The position numbers were made by a program, and so were the translations under genes. From assembly GCA_019720755.1 (NCBI GenBank), contig CP081303.1, positions 496,001 through 560,000 of the forward strand: DNA of 64,000 bases, in the 5' to 3' direction. This document shows positions 52,320 to 60,921 of the stretch, one piece after another. This DNA comes from Prolixibacteraceae bacterium (lineage in GTDB: Bacteria; Bacteroidota; Bacteroidia; Bacteroidales; Prolixibacteraceae). Numbering within the stretch: position 1 is the stretch's first letter; every line of letters starts with the position of its first letter. The notes beneath the pieces were generated by a model. It was not told the origin of the DNA and searched no databases. It saw only the letters and a program-made list of their open reading frames with translations.

Positions 52320-53567
52320 ATGAAAAACAATAAATTTGCCTTCATGTTTTGGTCAATTTTCTTTTTGGGACTCATTGTTTCCTGTTCTAAAGATGAAGTA
52401 AAGACAGAACAAAATAATAAAACAAAAACTCCCTATGTTGTTGCTTTGAGAACGAAAGCTACAGGAGGAAGTACTGCAGATTATCTACTTTCAGTAGGAG
52501 ATTTAATGCGTGGTGAGATTACTGGTGTTGGGCATGGAGTAGAGCAGATCGGGTGGAGATATTTTGATTCTACGCCAGGTCGATATCTTAGCATTGGATA
52601 CGGTGATAATAATGTGCTTGGCTATACTGTGAATACCGAAAGTGGTGTCTTAACAAATTATGGAAAGATGGTATTCGAACGACTTGATATGAGTGCTCCA
52701 GTAGATGACCAAACGATGCTAGGTATTGGAGCCCCTTGGGGTGGTGGTACAGATATTTGTACCATGATGATTATTGATACTAAAGGGCTTAAAGTGACGA
52801 AGTCAAAGAAAGTCAAATTGAGTAATATGACCTTAGAGCCTAGCCAATACTTGTGGCCAACCTCTGCACGAATTGTAAATGGAAAACTATTCCTTTCGTT
52901 TTACCTTGTAGAAGGAAAGTCATTCAATACTCCTGTTACAGATAAAGCTTGGGTTAGTGTATTTGATTACCCTTCTTTAGATTATGTGAAGACGATAGAA
53001 GATACAAGAACAGGACCTCTAGGTCAATATGGAAATAGTCGTATGATGGTGAAAACCGAATCTGGAGATATTTACTGCTTCTCTTCTTGTTCTAAAGAGG
53101 CTGGATTTGATACTGAAACAAAGCCATCTGGTGCGGTTCGAATCAAAAGTGGACAAACAGATTTTGATTCAGGATATTTCTTCAATATACAAGATGCTAG
53201 TGGAGAGGGGTATGAAGTGGTTTATACCCAATATCTAGGAGGTGGTAAAGTTTTTGCTCGTGTTGTAACAAGTAGTGGTGGGGATGTTAAATGGGCTGCA
53301 ACCTCAGATAAGGTTGCCCCTTGTCGTTATGTTATTCTCGATATTTTTCAAAAGAGTGTAACAGAGATTGCCAATCTACCAAAGTGTTCTGGTGGGTATG
53401 GGGCTTACTATCTATACGATAATGGTAAGGTCTATGTGCCTATTCATGATGCCAATCAAGAGACCTATGTTTATCAAGTGGATCCTGTTAATGCAACAGC
53501 TGTAAAAGGGGCAAAGGTAAACGGTATTGATCTTCCTGGAATATTTAAGGCAGAGAAAGCTTTGTAA
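52320..53567 (+). CDS. xusB: DUF4374 surface lipoprotein, XusB-like siderophore-binding protein
   Basis: This 415-residue protein has a lipoprotein signal (LIVSC, Cys22) followed by a beta-propeller-like DUF4374 domain. The pattern includes PYVVALRTKATGGSTADYLL, EQIGWRYFDSTPGRYLSIGYG and SKEAGFDTETKPSGAVRI. In B. theta the DUF4374 lipoprotein XusB binds ferric enterobactin at the cell surface and hands it to XusA. Gene order and family agree with that role here. It starts 1 base after the xusA stop. A bulged hairpin lies between it and the next gene. Confidence 0.82.
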   Translation: MKNNKFAFMFWSIFFLGLIVSCSKDEVKTEQNNKTKTPYVVALRTKATGGSTADYLLSVGDLMRGEITGVGHGVEQIGWRYFDSTPGRYLSIGYGDNNVLGYTVNTESGVLTNYGKMVFERLDMSAPVDDQTMLGIGAPWGGGTDICTMMIIDTKGLKVTKSKKVKLSNMTLEPSQYLWPTSARIVNGKLFLSFYLVEGKSFNTPVTDKAWVSVFDYPSLDYVKTIEDTRTGPLGQYGNSRMMVKTESGDIYCFSSCSKEAGFDTETKPSGAVRIKSGQTDFDSGYFFNIQDASGEGYEVVYTQYLGGGKVFARVVTSSGGDVKWAATSDKVAPCRYVILDIFQKSVTEIANLPKCSGGYGAYYLYDNGKVYVPIHDANQETYVYQVDPVNATAVKGAKVNGIDLPGIFKAEKAL

Positions 53568-53589
53568 TACAATAACTATCAATACACTC

Positions 53590-53623
53590 AAAAGGGGCTT
53601 CTTATTTGAAGGAGCTCCTTTTA
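53590..53623 (+). terminator. Possible attenuator hairpin between xusB and xusC
   Basis: AAAGGGGCTTC (from 53590) pairs with GAAGGAGCTCCTTT with a 2-base bulge, followed by TTA. It may reduce expression of the membrane gene relative to the two surface genes. Confidence 0.4.
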
Positions 53624-53634
53624 TACATATTATT

Positions 53635-54747
53635 ATGAAAAAGAAATTGTTTTTGATCCATCAATATGTTGGATTGATAGTTGGAGGCTTGATGTTTCTT
53701 ACTGCAATTAGTGGTGCATTGTATGTCTTTCATGATGAACTGTTTCAAGTTTTTCATCATGATGTAATGTATGTGCAAAAGTCTGGATCCACGACGCTTC
53801 CTGTAGATCATTTGATAGGGATTGCCAATAGACAGCTTCCTAATGATATGAAGGTAACAACCAGTAAAATGTTGCATAACCCGATGCGAGCTTGGGAGTT
53901 TAGATCATATCACCAAGATCAGGATGCAGTAACATATTTTGGTTGGATTAAACAGGATAAAATTGTATATATTAATCCCTATACAGGAAAGGTTCTTGGA
54001 GTATTAAATCATAAATACGAATTTTTTCAGTTGGTAAAGATGTTTCATTGGAGTTATCTTCTTCGAACGGAATATGGACAGCCAATTGTAGGAGGGGTTA
54101 CAGCACTTTTCTTTCTTTGTTTGATTACGGGATTATGGCTTTGGTGGCCTAAGAATGGGGTAAAGAGGAGTAGTTTTAAGTTTCGTTATAGAAAGAGTTT
54201 TAAGGTTTTGAATAGAGATATTCATTTCACTTTAGGAGCCCTTACTTTTCCATTGGCTTTGATCTTAAGTATTACTGGGATGGTGTGGTCTTATCGCTGG
54301 GTGATGGGGCTTGTCTATTTAATATTTAACCTTGGGGTTCATGATTATGATGCATCTCAAGTACAATCAACTCCTATGGCTACTACGACTACTACTTATG
54401 AAAAGATCTATCGAAAGACCCAAACTCTTTATCCTTCATTATATTATATCTCTTTATCAAGACCTAAAACAAAGAAGTCTCCAGTGCAAGTTTTTGTGAA
54501 GACTTCTCCTTCTGTCTATTATAATAGTGCAAGCTTGTCGTTTGATCAATTTAGTGGTAAGCTCCTTCGAGAGCAGTCGTATGATAATGCTAGTAGTGGT
54601 GAAAAAGCGATACGGATGAACTATGATATTCATGTGGGAGCCATCGGTGGAATCTTGGGTAAAATCTTGATGTTTCTAGTATCCCTTATTCTTTCCTCAT
54701 TACCCCTTACGGGTTATTATCTATGGTCATTAAAGAGGAGAAAATAA
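53635..54747 (+). CDS. xusC: PepSY-associated TM protein, XusC-like inner-membrane ferric-siderophore reductase
   Basis: This 370-residue protein starts at ATG 53635 (MKKKLFLIHQYVG). An upstream in-frame start would overlap xusB and is not credible. It has four membrane segments: about 8-38, 155-180, 200-228 and 345-365. It also has the PepSY_TM pattern (HQYVGLIVGGLMFLTAISGA, LRTEYGQPIVGG, CLITGLWLWWPK) with conserved histidines (H9, H143 in MFHWSY, H195 in RDIHFTLG) that may bind heme. Proteins of this type reduce ferric siderophores in the periplasm. Third gene of the xus-like operon. Confidence 0.82.
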   Translation: MKKKLFLIHQYVGLIVGGLMFLTAISGALYVFHDELFQVFHHDVMYVQKSGSTTLPVDHLIGIANRQLPNDMKVTTSKMLHNPMRAWEFRSYHQDQDAVTYFGWIKQDKIVYINPYTGKVLGVLNHKYEFFQLVKMFHWSYLLRTEYGQPIVGGVTALFFLCLITGLWLWWPKNGVKRSSFKFRYRKSFKVLNRDIHFTLGALTFPLALILSITGMVWSYRWVMGLVYLIFNLGVHDYDASQVQSTPMATTTTTYEKIYRKTQTLYPSLYYISLSRPKTKKSPVQVFVKTSPSVYYNSASLSFDQFSGKLLREQSYDNASSGEKAIRMNYDIHVGAIGGILGKILMFLVSLILSSLPLTGYYLWSLKRRK

Positions 54748-54868
54748 GGTGTAAATAAGAGTATATCTGATTTTTTAAGCTACTCGAAATATAGAATTCT
54801 CTAATACCATCCAATTATCGAAACGTTAATTATGGAATGGTTTATATTGATATATCGAATATGATAGG

Positions 54869-54902
54869 TTGAAACTAGTTGTTTTTGAACAACTAGTTTC
54901 AA
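54869..54902. terminator. Perfect hairpin between convergent xusC and UbiA-type genes
   Basis: TTGAAACTAGTTGTT (54869-54883) and AACAACTAGTTTCAA (54888-54902) are perfect inverted copies with a 4-base loop. No T tract follows on either strand, so it may block read-through by structure alone. Confidence 0.6.
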
Positions 54903-54908
54903 TACTAC

Positions 54909-55769
54909 CTAACAAAGTATTGCAAGAATAATTCCAACAGCGAAAATAAAACTGGCAAAGCCATTGGTGGTACCAAAAGCAATGTTTACTCTAGATAGGT
55001 CATTGTGTTTTACAATGCTGTGTTGGTATATAATTAGCGATGTGAAGATAAGCGCTGCAATGGCGTAAATGAATTGGTTGTAAGGCCATATATAACCAAT
55101 GACCATTAAGATACCAATGACAAATAGATGGGATAGCTTTGAAACGCGCAATGCGTTTTTTACTCCTAACAAAGATGGAATTGAGTAGAGTTGGTATTTC
55201 GAATCAAAACCAGCATCTTGACATGAGTATATAATATCAAATCCTCCTACCCAAAAGAACACCAAAACCCCGAATAGTACAGGAATGATGTTAAAATGCG
55301 CTGTAACAGCCAAATAGGCACCAATAGGAGCAAGGGCGAGTCCCGTACTCAATACATAATGACAAAGGCTAGAAAATCTTTTCATATAGCTGTATACAAG
55401 CACTGTTGCAATTGCAATAGGAGAGAGGTAGAAGCACAGGTTGTTTAAAAAATAGGTCGTTGTTATAAATGCGATCACATTGATCCATATAAAAATACGA
55501 GCTTGGGTAACGGAGATCTCTCCTTGGGGTATCTCCCTATTTTTAGTTCTAGGATTTTCTGCATCATATTTTCGATCTACCAACCTATTGAATCCCATTG
55601 CTGAATTTCTTGCAAAAATCATACAAAGAATAATTAGAAGGAGGGTAGAGAGTTCAAAAGTTCCAAGCTGTTTGTAGCCTAAAGTGAAACCAATGAATGC
55701 AAACGGCATAGCAAAGATTGTATGCGAGAACTTTACTAAGCGAAAATATTTTTCAATTTTATGTAACAT
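54909..55769 (-). CDS. UbiA-family polyprenyltransferase (probable menaquinone pathway, MqnP-like)
   Basis: This 286-residue integral membrane protein has eight to nine membrane segments. The two Asp-rich prenyl-diphosphate motifs are ARNSAMGFNRLVDRKYDAENPRT (N-x3-D type, about 53-75) and GGFDIIYSCQDAGFD (about 174-188). Bacteroidota proteins of this form are the '4-hydroxybenzoate octaprenyltransferase-like' members that act in the futalosine route to menaquinone. The window has no other mqn or men gene to confirm this. It is a single gene convergent with xusC. Confidence 0.88.
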   Translation of the reverse strand: MLHKIEKYFRLVKFSHTIFAMPFAFIGFTLGYKQLGTFELSTLLLIILCMIFARNSAMGFNRLVDRKYDAENPRTKNREIPQGEISVTQARIFIWINVIAFITTTYFLNNLCFYLSPIAIATVLVYSYMKRFSSLCHYVLSTGLALAPIGAYLAVTAHFNIIPVLFGVLVFFWVGGFDIIYSCQDAGFDSKYQLYSIPSLLGVKNALRVSKLSHLFVIGILMVIGYIWPYNQFIYAIAALIFTSLIIYQHSIVKHNDLSRVNIAFGTTNGFASFIFAVGIILAILC

Positions 55770-56005
55770 GAGAATTAATTCTAATCAAATAAGTATGATG
55801 CAAAAGTATAATAATAATTGCAATCAATAAATATGAAAAAGACAATAAAATAGATATAATTGGGATGATAATTTTTCTGTTAAATTAAAAACCTATACTT
55901 TAGCATGACGAAAAAAAGAGGGTTCTCTTTGATCAAAAATAGACTTCTTTTGTTAAATAAAGATAGAAGTGAGAGGTTTATCCCTTCTATCCAAAGTGGA
56001 ATTGT

Positions 56006-56383
56006 ATGAAAGATTACAAGAAGTATTTTACATTATCTGGATCTCCTGAAGATATATATAATTGTCTTACCAATCCCGTAATGATTGAGATTTGGACTGG
56101 CGAGCCAGCAGTGATGCCGAAAGAGCCTGGAGGTGAGTTCTCTATGTGGGATGGTGCAATTTGTGGAAAGATATTAGATCTTGTCCCGAATAAACAGATT
56201 GACCAATTGTGGTATTTTGGAGAAGACCTTTATTCTCCAGTTTCAATTAAGTTACACCCTCATAAGAAAGGAACGAGCGTAGAGGTAAAGCAGACTAATA
56301 TTCCAGAAGATGCGTATGATAACATCGCTGAGGGCTGGGATGAGGATTACTTTGGTGCTCTGGAAGAACTTTTTGAGATCTAA
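56006..56383 (+). CDS. SRPBCC (START-like/AHSA1-type) domain protein
   Basis: This 125-residue protein is a single START-fold domain: KYFTLSGSPEDIYNCLTNP at the start, IEIWTGEPAVM and GGEFSMWDGAICGKI in the middle, and a C-terminal helix beginning WDEDYFGALEELF. It resembles the activator-of-Hsp90 homologue 1-like family, which binds hydrophobic ligands. The ligand is unknown. It is followed after 63 bases by the CorA gene on the same strand. Confidence 0.82.
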   Translation: MKDYKKYFTLSGSPEDIYNCLTNPVMIEIWTGEPAVMPKEPGGEFSMWDGAICGKILDLVPNKQIDQLWYFGEDLYSPVSIKLHPHKKGTSVEVKQTNIPEDAYDNIAEGWDEDYFGALEELFEI

Positions 56384-56446
56384 TAAGCTTGAATCGTATC
56401 TTTGTCTCCTCCTTTCATAATTTATGTACATACAAAGAGATTTGTT

Positions 56447-57397
56447 ATGATAAATTATATCTACAGCGATGACAATGGCTATCACTTTTCTTCTTCTTCT
56501 AACTCTCTACAGGATTTAGATGGAAAAGATCTTTTATGTGTTGATTTAGAATCTCCTTCTTTCGAGGAGAAAAGTATTGTAGAAGAGTATTTTGATATTA
56601 CTTTTTTAAGTTGGCATAAAGCCGAAGAGATTGAGAGTAGTTCTCGTTATTCTGAGAATGGAGAGGTGGTCCGTGCGAACTCAAACTTTATGCGAGTTGT
56701 CGATGGTAAGTTTGGTTATACGCCTGTCTCTTTCATCATAAAGAACAAGATTCTATTTGCTTATCACTCTGAAAAGACTAATGGTTTTTATCAAGTGTAT
56801 GAGCGCCTAGTTGGTCAACCTTCAATGGATTTTACTGGATGGTATGTATTCTTAACTCTATTAGATGTTCGGATTGATTTTGATGCGGATTTGATAGAGT
56901 TTGTTGGCCGTGAAATTAATGCAATTAGTCAGCGTATTCGTTTTAAACAGGAGTTAGAAGAGCGTCTGATTTTGGAGATCGCGAAACTACAAGAGGCAAC
57001 CATGTTGTTACGAGAGAATATTGTCGATAAACAAAGAGTGATGTCGTCTATATTAAAAAGTAGACGTTTTCCTGAAGACGATAAGGCTCAATTGAGAATG
57101 ATGCTGAAGGATGCCGGTTCCTTAATTGATCATACTGCTTTTAGCTTTGAGCGATTGGACTTCCTTCAAAGTACTTTGATGGGTTTGATTGATCTAGATC
57201 AGAATAAGATAATTAAGATTTTTACTGTCGTAACAGTGATTTTCTCTCCACCAACTTTAATAGCAAGTATGTATGGTATGAACTTTCGATTTATGCCTGA
57301 ACTTACATGGAAGTTTGGATACCCATTTTGTATTTTTCTGATGATATCTAGTTCTCTATTAACTTTGGTGTTTTTTAAGAGAAAGAAGTGGTTATAA
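56447..57397 (+). CDS. corA: CorA-family magnesium/divalent cation channel
   Basis: This 316-residue protein starts from ATG 56447. An upstream TTG at 56402 would add 15 residues unlike any CorA. It has a soluble N-terminal funnel domain and a long stalk helix (about 150-260). Two C-terminal membrane segments follow, with the signature YGMNF (276-280) at the end of the first. The tail is basic (FKRKKWL) as usual. It would carry Mg2+ or Co2+/Ni2+ inward. The acidic periplasmic loop after GMN reads RFMPELTW, in keeping with the MPEL motif. Confidence 0.95.
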   Translation: MINYIYSDDNGYHFSSSSNSLQDLDGKDLLCVDLESPSFEEKSIVEEYFDITFLSWHKAEEIESSSRYSENGEVVRANSNFMRVVDGKFGYTPVSFIIKNKILFAYHSEKTNGFYQVYERLVGQPSMDFTGWYVFLTLLDVRIDFDADLIEFVGREINAISQRIRFKQELEERLILEIAKLQEATMLLRENIVDKQRVMSSILKSRRFPEDDKAQLRMMLKDAGSLIDHTAFSFERLDFLQSTLMGLIDLDQNKIIKIFTVVTVIFSPPTLIASMYGMNFRFMPELTWKFGYPFCIFLMISSSLLTLVFFKRKKWL

Positions 57398-57429
57398 AAA
57401 AAGGCTGTTTTGTAGAAACAGCCTTTTTT
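57396..57429. terminator. Bidirectional terminator between corA and pgl
   Basis: AAAAAAGGCTGTTT and AAACAGCCTTTTTT flank a 5-base loop (57411-57415) and form a perfect stem with A and T tails. Confidence 0.92.
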
Positions 57430-57431
57430 CG

Positions 57432-58145
57432 TTATTCAACATCTTTATCAATAAACCAGAGAACTGGTTTATTGCTCTGTATATGATATGCTGGATATTG
57501 AATCGCATTAGTACTTTGATTTTTAATTTCGTTAAAAATATCTTTTTTATCCGCTCCTGTAACAAGAAAAATAACTTGTTTTGATCTGTTGATTACAGAA
57601 CCCGTTAAAGAGATTCTTTTCTGTTTTGTGATTGGATGTGTTGCTACGACACAAATTTCCTGTGATGTAATATACTCAATTTGGTGGGGAAAAATACTTG
57701 CGGTGTGTCCATCATCTCCCATTCCAAGAAGGATGAGATCGAAAATAGGCCAAGTGTCTTTCTTCGAGATATGTGTTTCGATAAGCTCGCCATATCGCAT
57801 TGCTTCACTGTCTGGGTTATTTGTCCCATCAATTGGATGTACTTGCTCTGAAGAAAATCCTGTAGGTTTAACAAAATACTCGTTGAAATAGAGAAAGTTG
57901 CTCTCCGGATCATCCATTGGAACACAACGTTCGTCTACCCACCAAAAGTGTACATTTTTGAATAGATCAAGGTGTTTGCTTTGGGCTAGGTATTTGAATA
58001 GTATTTTTGGCGTGTTTCCTCCAGAGATTGCAATATGAATTGCTGGATGATCTTTTACATCATCCAGCCAATTTTCTATCCAATCTATTAATGCCATTGC
58101 TATATCTTCTTTGTTCTTATAAGATATATATTGAGCTTCTTTCAT
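57432..58145 (-). CDS. pgl: 6-phosphogluconolactonase (DevB type)
   Basis: This 237-residue enzyme hydrolyses 6-phosphogluconolactone in the oxidative pentose phosphate pathway. Family marks are AISGGNTPKILF near residue 40, VHFWWVDERCVP and LLGMGDDGHTASIFP. It lies 10 bases after zwf on the same strand, so the first two pathway steps are cotranscribed. No gnd gene is in the window. Confidence 0.95.
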   Translation of the reverse strand: MKEAQYISYKNKEDIAMALIDWIENWLDDVKDHPAIHIAISGGNTPKILFKYLAQSKHLDLFKNVHFWWVDERCVPMDDPESNFLYFNEYFVKPTGFSSEQVHPIDGTNNPDSEAMRYGELIETHISKKDTWPIFDLILLGMGDDGHTASIFPHQIEYITSQEICVVATHPITKQKRISLTGSVINRSKQVIFLVTGADKKDIFNEIKNQSTNAIQYPAYHIQSNKPVLWFIDKDVE

Positions 58146-58155
58146 GGGTTATTTT

Positions 58156-59667
58156 TTAAAGTTCACAGTAGTAACCATCATTACTTAGATTCTTACAAGG
58201 ATACCTCCATGTTTGTTCATCTCCTTCAATTAAATTATCTGCTTCATGAGGTCCCCATGTTCCTGCAGGATAGCCAAAAATAGGCGCATCGCTTTTTTTC
58301 CAATATTCCTGTATTGGTTTTACAAACTTCCAAGCCTCAATAACGGAGTCTCCTCTTGCATAAAGTGTTGCATCCCCAATCATGCAGTCAAGAAGTAGTC
58401 TTTGATAGGCAGATGGCAACTCTTTTTCTGAAAGGGTGTTGTAGTGAAAATTCATATTGACAGGTTTGGTAACAAATCCTGATCCAGGTTCTTTCATTCC
58501 GAATTTCATCAATATCCCTTCATCTGGTTGTATTCTGATGATCAATTGGTTGTTGATCTGAGGAAGTTCTTTGCCTCCAGAGAAAAGGTGGTGAGGAGAG
58601 TTTTTAAAATGAATAACCATCTCAGAGACTCTCGTTGGAAGTTTTTTTCCTGTTCTGATATAGAATGGTACATTGCTCCATCTCCAATTGTTGATATAGA
58701 ATTTGATTGCAGCGAATGTCTCCGTTCTAGAGTTCTCATCGACCCCTTCTTCTTGTCTGTACCCTTTAATCTCCTCGTTCTTTATACGAGAAGAGATATA
58801 CTGTCCGCGTACTACGTTGTTTTTTATTTGCTCGTCAGATGTGAATGGTGCAAAGGCCTTAAAAACTTTGAGTGTCTCGTTTCGAATAGCATCAGCCTCT
58901 ACTTCTACAGGAGGCTCCATTGCAAGAAGACCAACAAGTTGCAGTAGGTGATTTTGGATCATGTCTCTTAGTGCCCCCGACTTATCGTAATATCCTCCTC
59001 TCTTTTCCACTCCAAGACTTTCAGCAGAGGTAATCTCTACTCTTTCAATGAAGTTTCTGTTCCATATTGGTTCGAAGATTGCATTTGCAAATCTTAGTAC
59101 CAATAAGTTCTGTACTGTCTCTTTGCCAAGGTAGTGGTCTATTCGGTATATTTGGTGTTCCTCAAAGTTGCTTAGAAGTTCTTGGTTGAGTTTAAGCGCA
59201 CTTTCTAGATCTGTACCAAAAGGTTTTTCGACAATTAATCTGCTGAAGTGCCCCTCTTCTTTGTTTAGTCCAACCTCTGCAAGATTTTTAGGTATTATGG
59301 TATAAAGAGCAGGAGGAGTAGAGAGATAGAAAATCAAGTTTTTTTCGATATTCTTCTTTTCACACAGCGTATCAATCCTACCCTTTAGTTTTTGGTAGTC
59401 CTCTATGTTGTCAGGTTGTACCGGTTGATAATGAATGATTTTTTTAAACTCTTCAATGCTATTTTGGTCCTCCTCTTGAAGGAATTCGGTGGATTTCGTT
59501 CTAAATTGTTCGTCGGTGAATACTGTGCGACTGGCTCCAATTAGAATGAAATTTTCTGGAAGACTTTTTTGGATAAAAAGTTTATATAGAGATGGAATTA
59601 GTTTTCTTTTAGTAAGATCCCCTGATGCACCAAAAATGATGAGTGCTTGCGAAATTGGTCTATTCAT
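58156..59667 (-). CDS. zwf: Glucose-6-phosphate 1-dehydrogenase
   Basis: This 503-residue enzyme opens the oxidative pentose phosphate pathway. It has the Rossmann loop IFGASGDLTKRKLIPS (12-27), the VEKPFGTDL segment and the active-site RIDHYLGKE with the catalytic histidine (about 173-181). The C-terminal domain includes VPFYIRTGKKLP. The full length of the family is present. It is the first gene of zwf-pgl. Confidence 0.97.
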   Translation of the reverse strand: MNRPISQALIIFGASGDLTKRKLIPSLYKLFIQKSLPENFILIGASRTVFTDEQFRTKSTEFLQEEDQNSIEEFKKIIHYQPVQPDNIEDYQKLKGRIDTLCEKKNIEKNLIFYLSTPPALYTIIPKNLAEVGLNKEEGHFSRLIVEKPFGTDLESALKLNQELLSNFEEHQIYRIDHYLGKETVQNLLVLRFANAIFEPIWNRNFIERVEITSAESLGVEKRGGYYDKSGALRDMIQNHLLQLVGLLAMEPPVEVEADAIRNETLKVFKAFAPFTSDEQIKNNVVRGQYISSRIKNEEIKGYRQEEGVDENSRTETFAAIKFYINNWRWSNVPFYIRTGKKLPTRVSEMVIHFKNSPHHLFSGGKELPQINNQLIIRIQPDEGILMKFGMKEPGSGFVTKPVNMNFHYNTLSEKELPSAYQRLLLDCMIGDATLYARGDSVIEAWKFVKPIQEYWKKSDAPIFGYPAGTWGPHEADNLIEGDEQTWRYPCKNLSNDGYYCEL

Positions 59668-59749
59668 TTCCAGTAATTATTTGTTTCAACAATCTTTTCA
59701 GACTAAAGATAGATAATTTGGAATATGAGACAAAGAAATAAAGACTAAT

Positions 59750-60349
59750 TTATCTTATAATGTAACATAAAATATTGTCCTCTAGATGAATGTATTGAAT
59801 ATTAATGATTTCGTTGGTGCGAGAGAAGTGGATTGTCTTGAAATCTTTAGATACTGTAGTCTCAGATAGTAGGTCCACAGAAGGATATTCTAGTATTTTA
59901 TAGACTGCTTCTTTTGCACACCATAATTTAAAGAGGTCTAGTGTGTCGGATGTTTGTTCCTTTTTGTTTATGAATCTGTCTTTAATATGAATGATTTTAC
60001 GATGGATGTTTTCTACATCGACGGCTACATTATGCGTATTAGAGATGATGACTGCCACATAATCCATGGAGTGAGAAATGGAGAGGTGTGAATCATTAGA
60101 TCTGAGATATGGTTTCCCATTTGAAAGATAATTAATTTGAGGATACTCCCCATTTAAAAGTAGTTTAACTAACATGCGAGAAATAATCCACTCTCTTTTT
60201 CTCCTATTATTTTTTATCCTTTTAATACGTTCTATGTCGTCTATAGAGAGTCTAAATGTCTCAATATCTTTCTCTTCTACCTTACTGATTTTGCAAATTG
60301 CGAGTGTCGCATGATGAAGATTGTAAATTTCTACATGGTCCTTATTCAT
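59750..60349 (-). CDS. 4'-phosphopantetheinyl transferase superfamily protein
   Basis: This 199-residue protein starts from ATG 60349, which overlaps the end of gldD by 8 bases. The TTG six codons upstream is less likely. It is a Sfp-type double-domain PPTase: SHLSISHSMDYVAVIIS in the middle, VAVDVENIHRK (metal-binding D-x-E) and FKLWCAKEAVYK (W-x-x-KEA). It transfers the phosphopantetheine arm to carrier proteins. In Bacteroidota it regularly follows gldE-gldD, as here. It is the last gene of the mutY-ssb-gldE-gldD unit. Confidence 0.9.
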   Translation of the reverse strand: MNKDHVEIYNLHHATLAICKISKVEEKDIETFRLSIDDIERIKRIKNNRRKREWIISRMLVKLLLNGEYPQINYLSNGKPYLRSNDSHLSISHSMDYVAVIISNTHNVAVDVENIHRKIIHIKDRFINKKEQTSDTLDLFKLWCAKEAVYKILEYPSVDLLSETTVSKDFKTIHFSRTNEIINIQYIHLEDNILCYIIR

Positions 60350-60914
60350 TCCAATGGGTTGTTTCAATCAGTTCTACGATATCTTTAGTAATAAAGTTGA
60401 TAACAGGTTGTAGACTATCTTGGTTTGGTACATTATGGAAATATAGAGCACCACGAAGGAAATGTTTGGTTGAATCTGTTAAGTAGAATTGCATTGGAGA
60501 TGCAGCATTCCCTTCGATTGTATAAACCAAACCATACGTTTTATTCGTATTGTTTACATACTCTTTCTGTTCGATAGCATCTGCCCTAATAGAGTGTTTA
60601 AATGCCCACTTGTGTGCTTCTTCTATTAAGATAGGTAGGTTGTTGTTCACATCAAAATAGCTTAAGTAGATCTTTGCCCCATTTTTAGGGAAGCTTACTT
60701 CGTAGAAATCATCTTTCTCTTTTGCTTTTTTTCTATAAAAAGTAGTATAGTCTGGAATGGAGAAGTTGAAAGTCTCTGCGAATGTTTTATGATATGATTT
60801 TTCTGGTAGGGTAATTCTAAAATATCCCCTAGGTTTAGGAATACTATGGTCTTTGCATCCCAACAACTGCGTTAAAGAGATCAGGAGGAATAAATAGCAT
60901 ATAATATTTTTCAT
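60342..60914 (-). CDS. gldD: Gliding motility lipoprotein GldD
   Basis: This 190-residue lipoprotein (signal to LLGC, Cys20) has the GldD pattern PKPRGYFRITLPEKSY, then SFPKNGAKIYLSY and GNAASPMQFYLTDS. GldD is needed for gliding and type IX secretion in Flavobacterium and is kept in many non-gliding Bacteroidota. It sits 7 bases after gldE, the usual partner, and overlaps the PPTase gene. Confidence 0.94.
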   Translation of the reverse strand: MKNIICYLFLLISLTQLLGCKDHSIPKPRGYFRITLPEKSYHKTFAETFNFSIPDYTTFYRKKAKEKDDFYEVSFPKNGAKIYLSYFDVNNNLPILIEEAHKWAFKHSIRADAIEQKEYVNNTNKTYGLVYTIEGNAASPMQFYLTDSTKHFLRGALYFHNVPNQDSLQPVINFITKDIVELIETTHWNE

Positions 60915-60921
60915 GAGTGTC

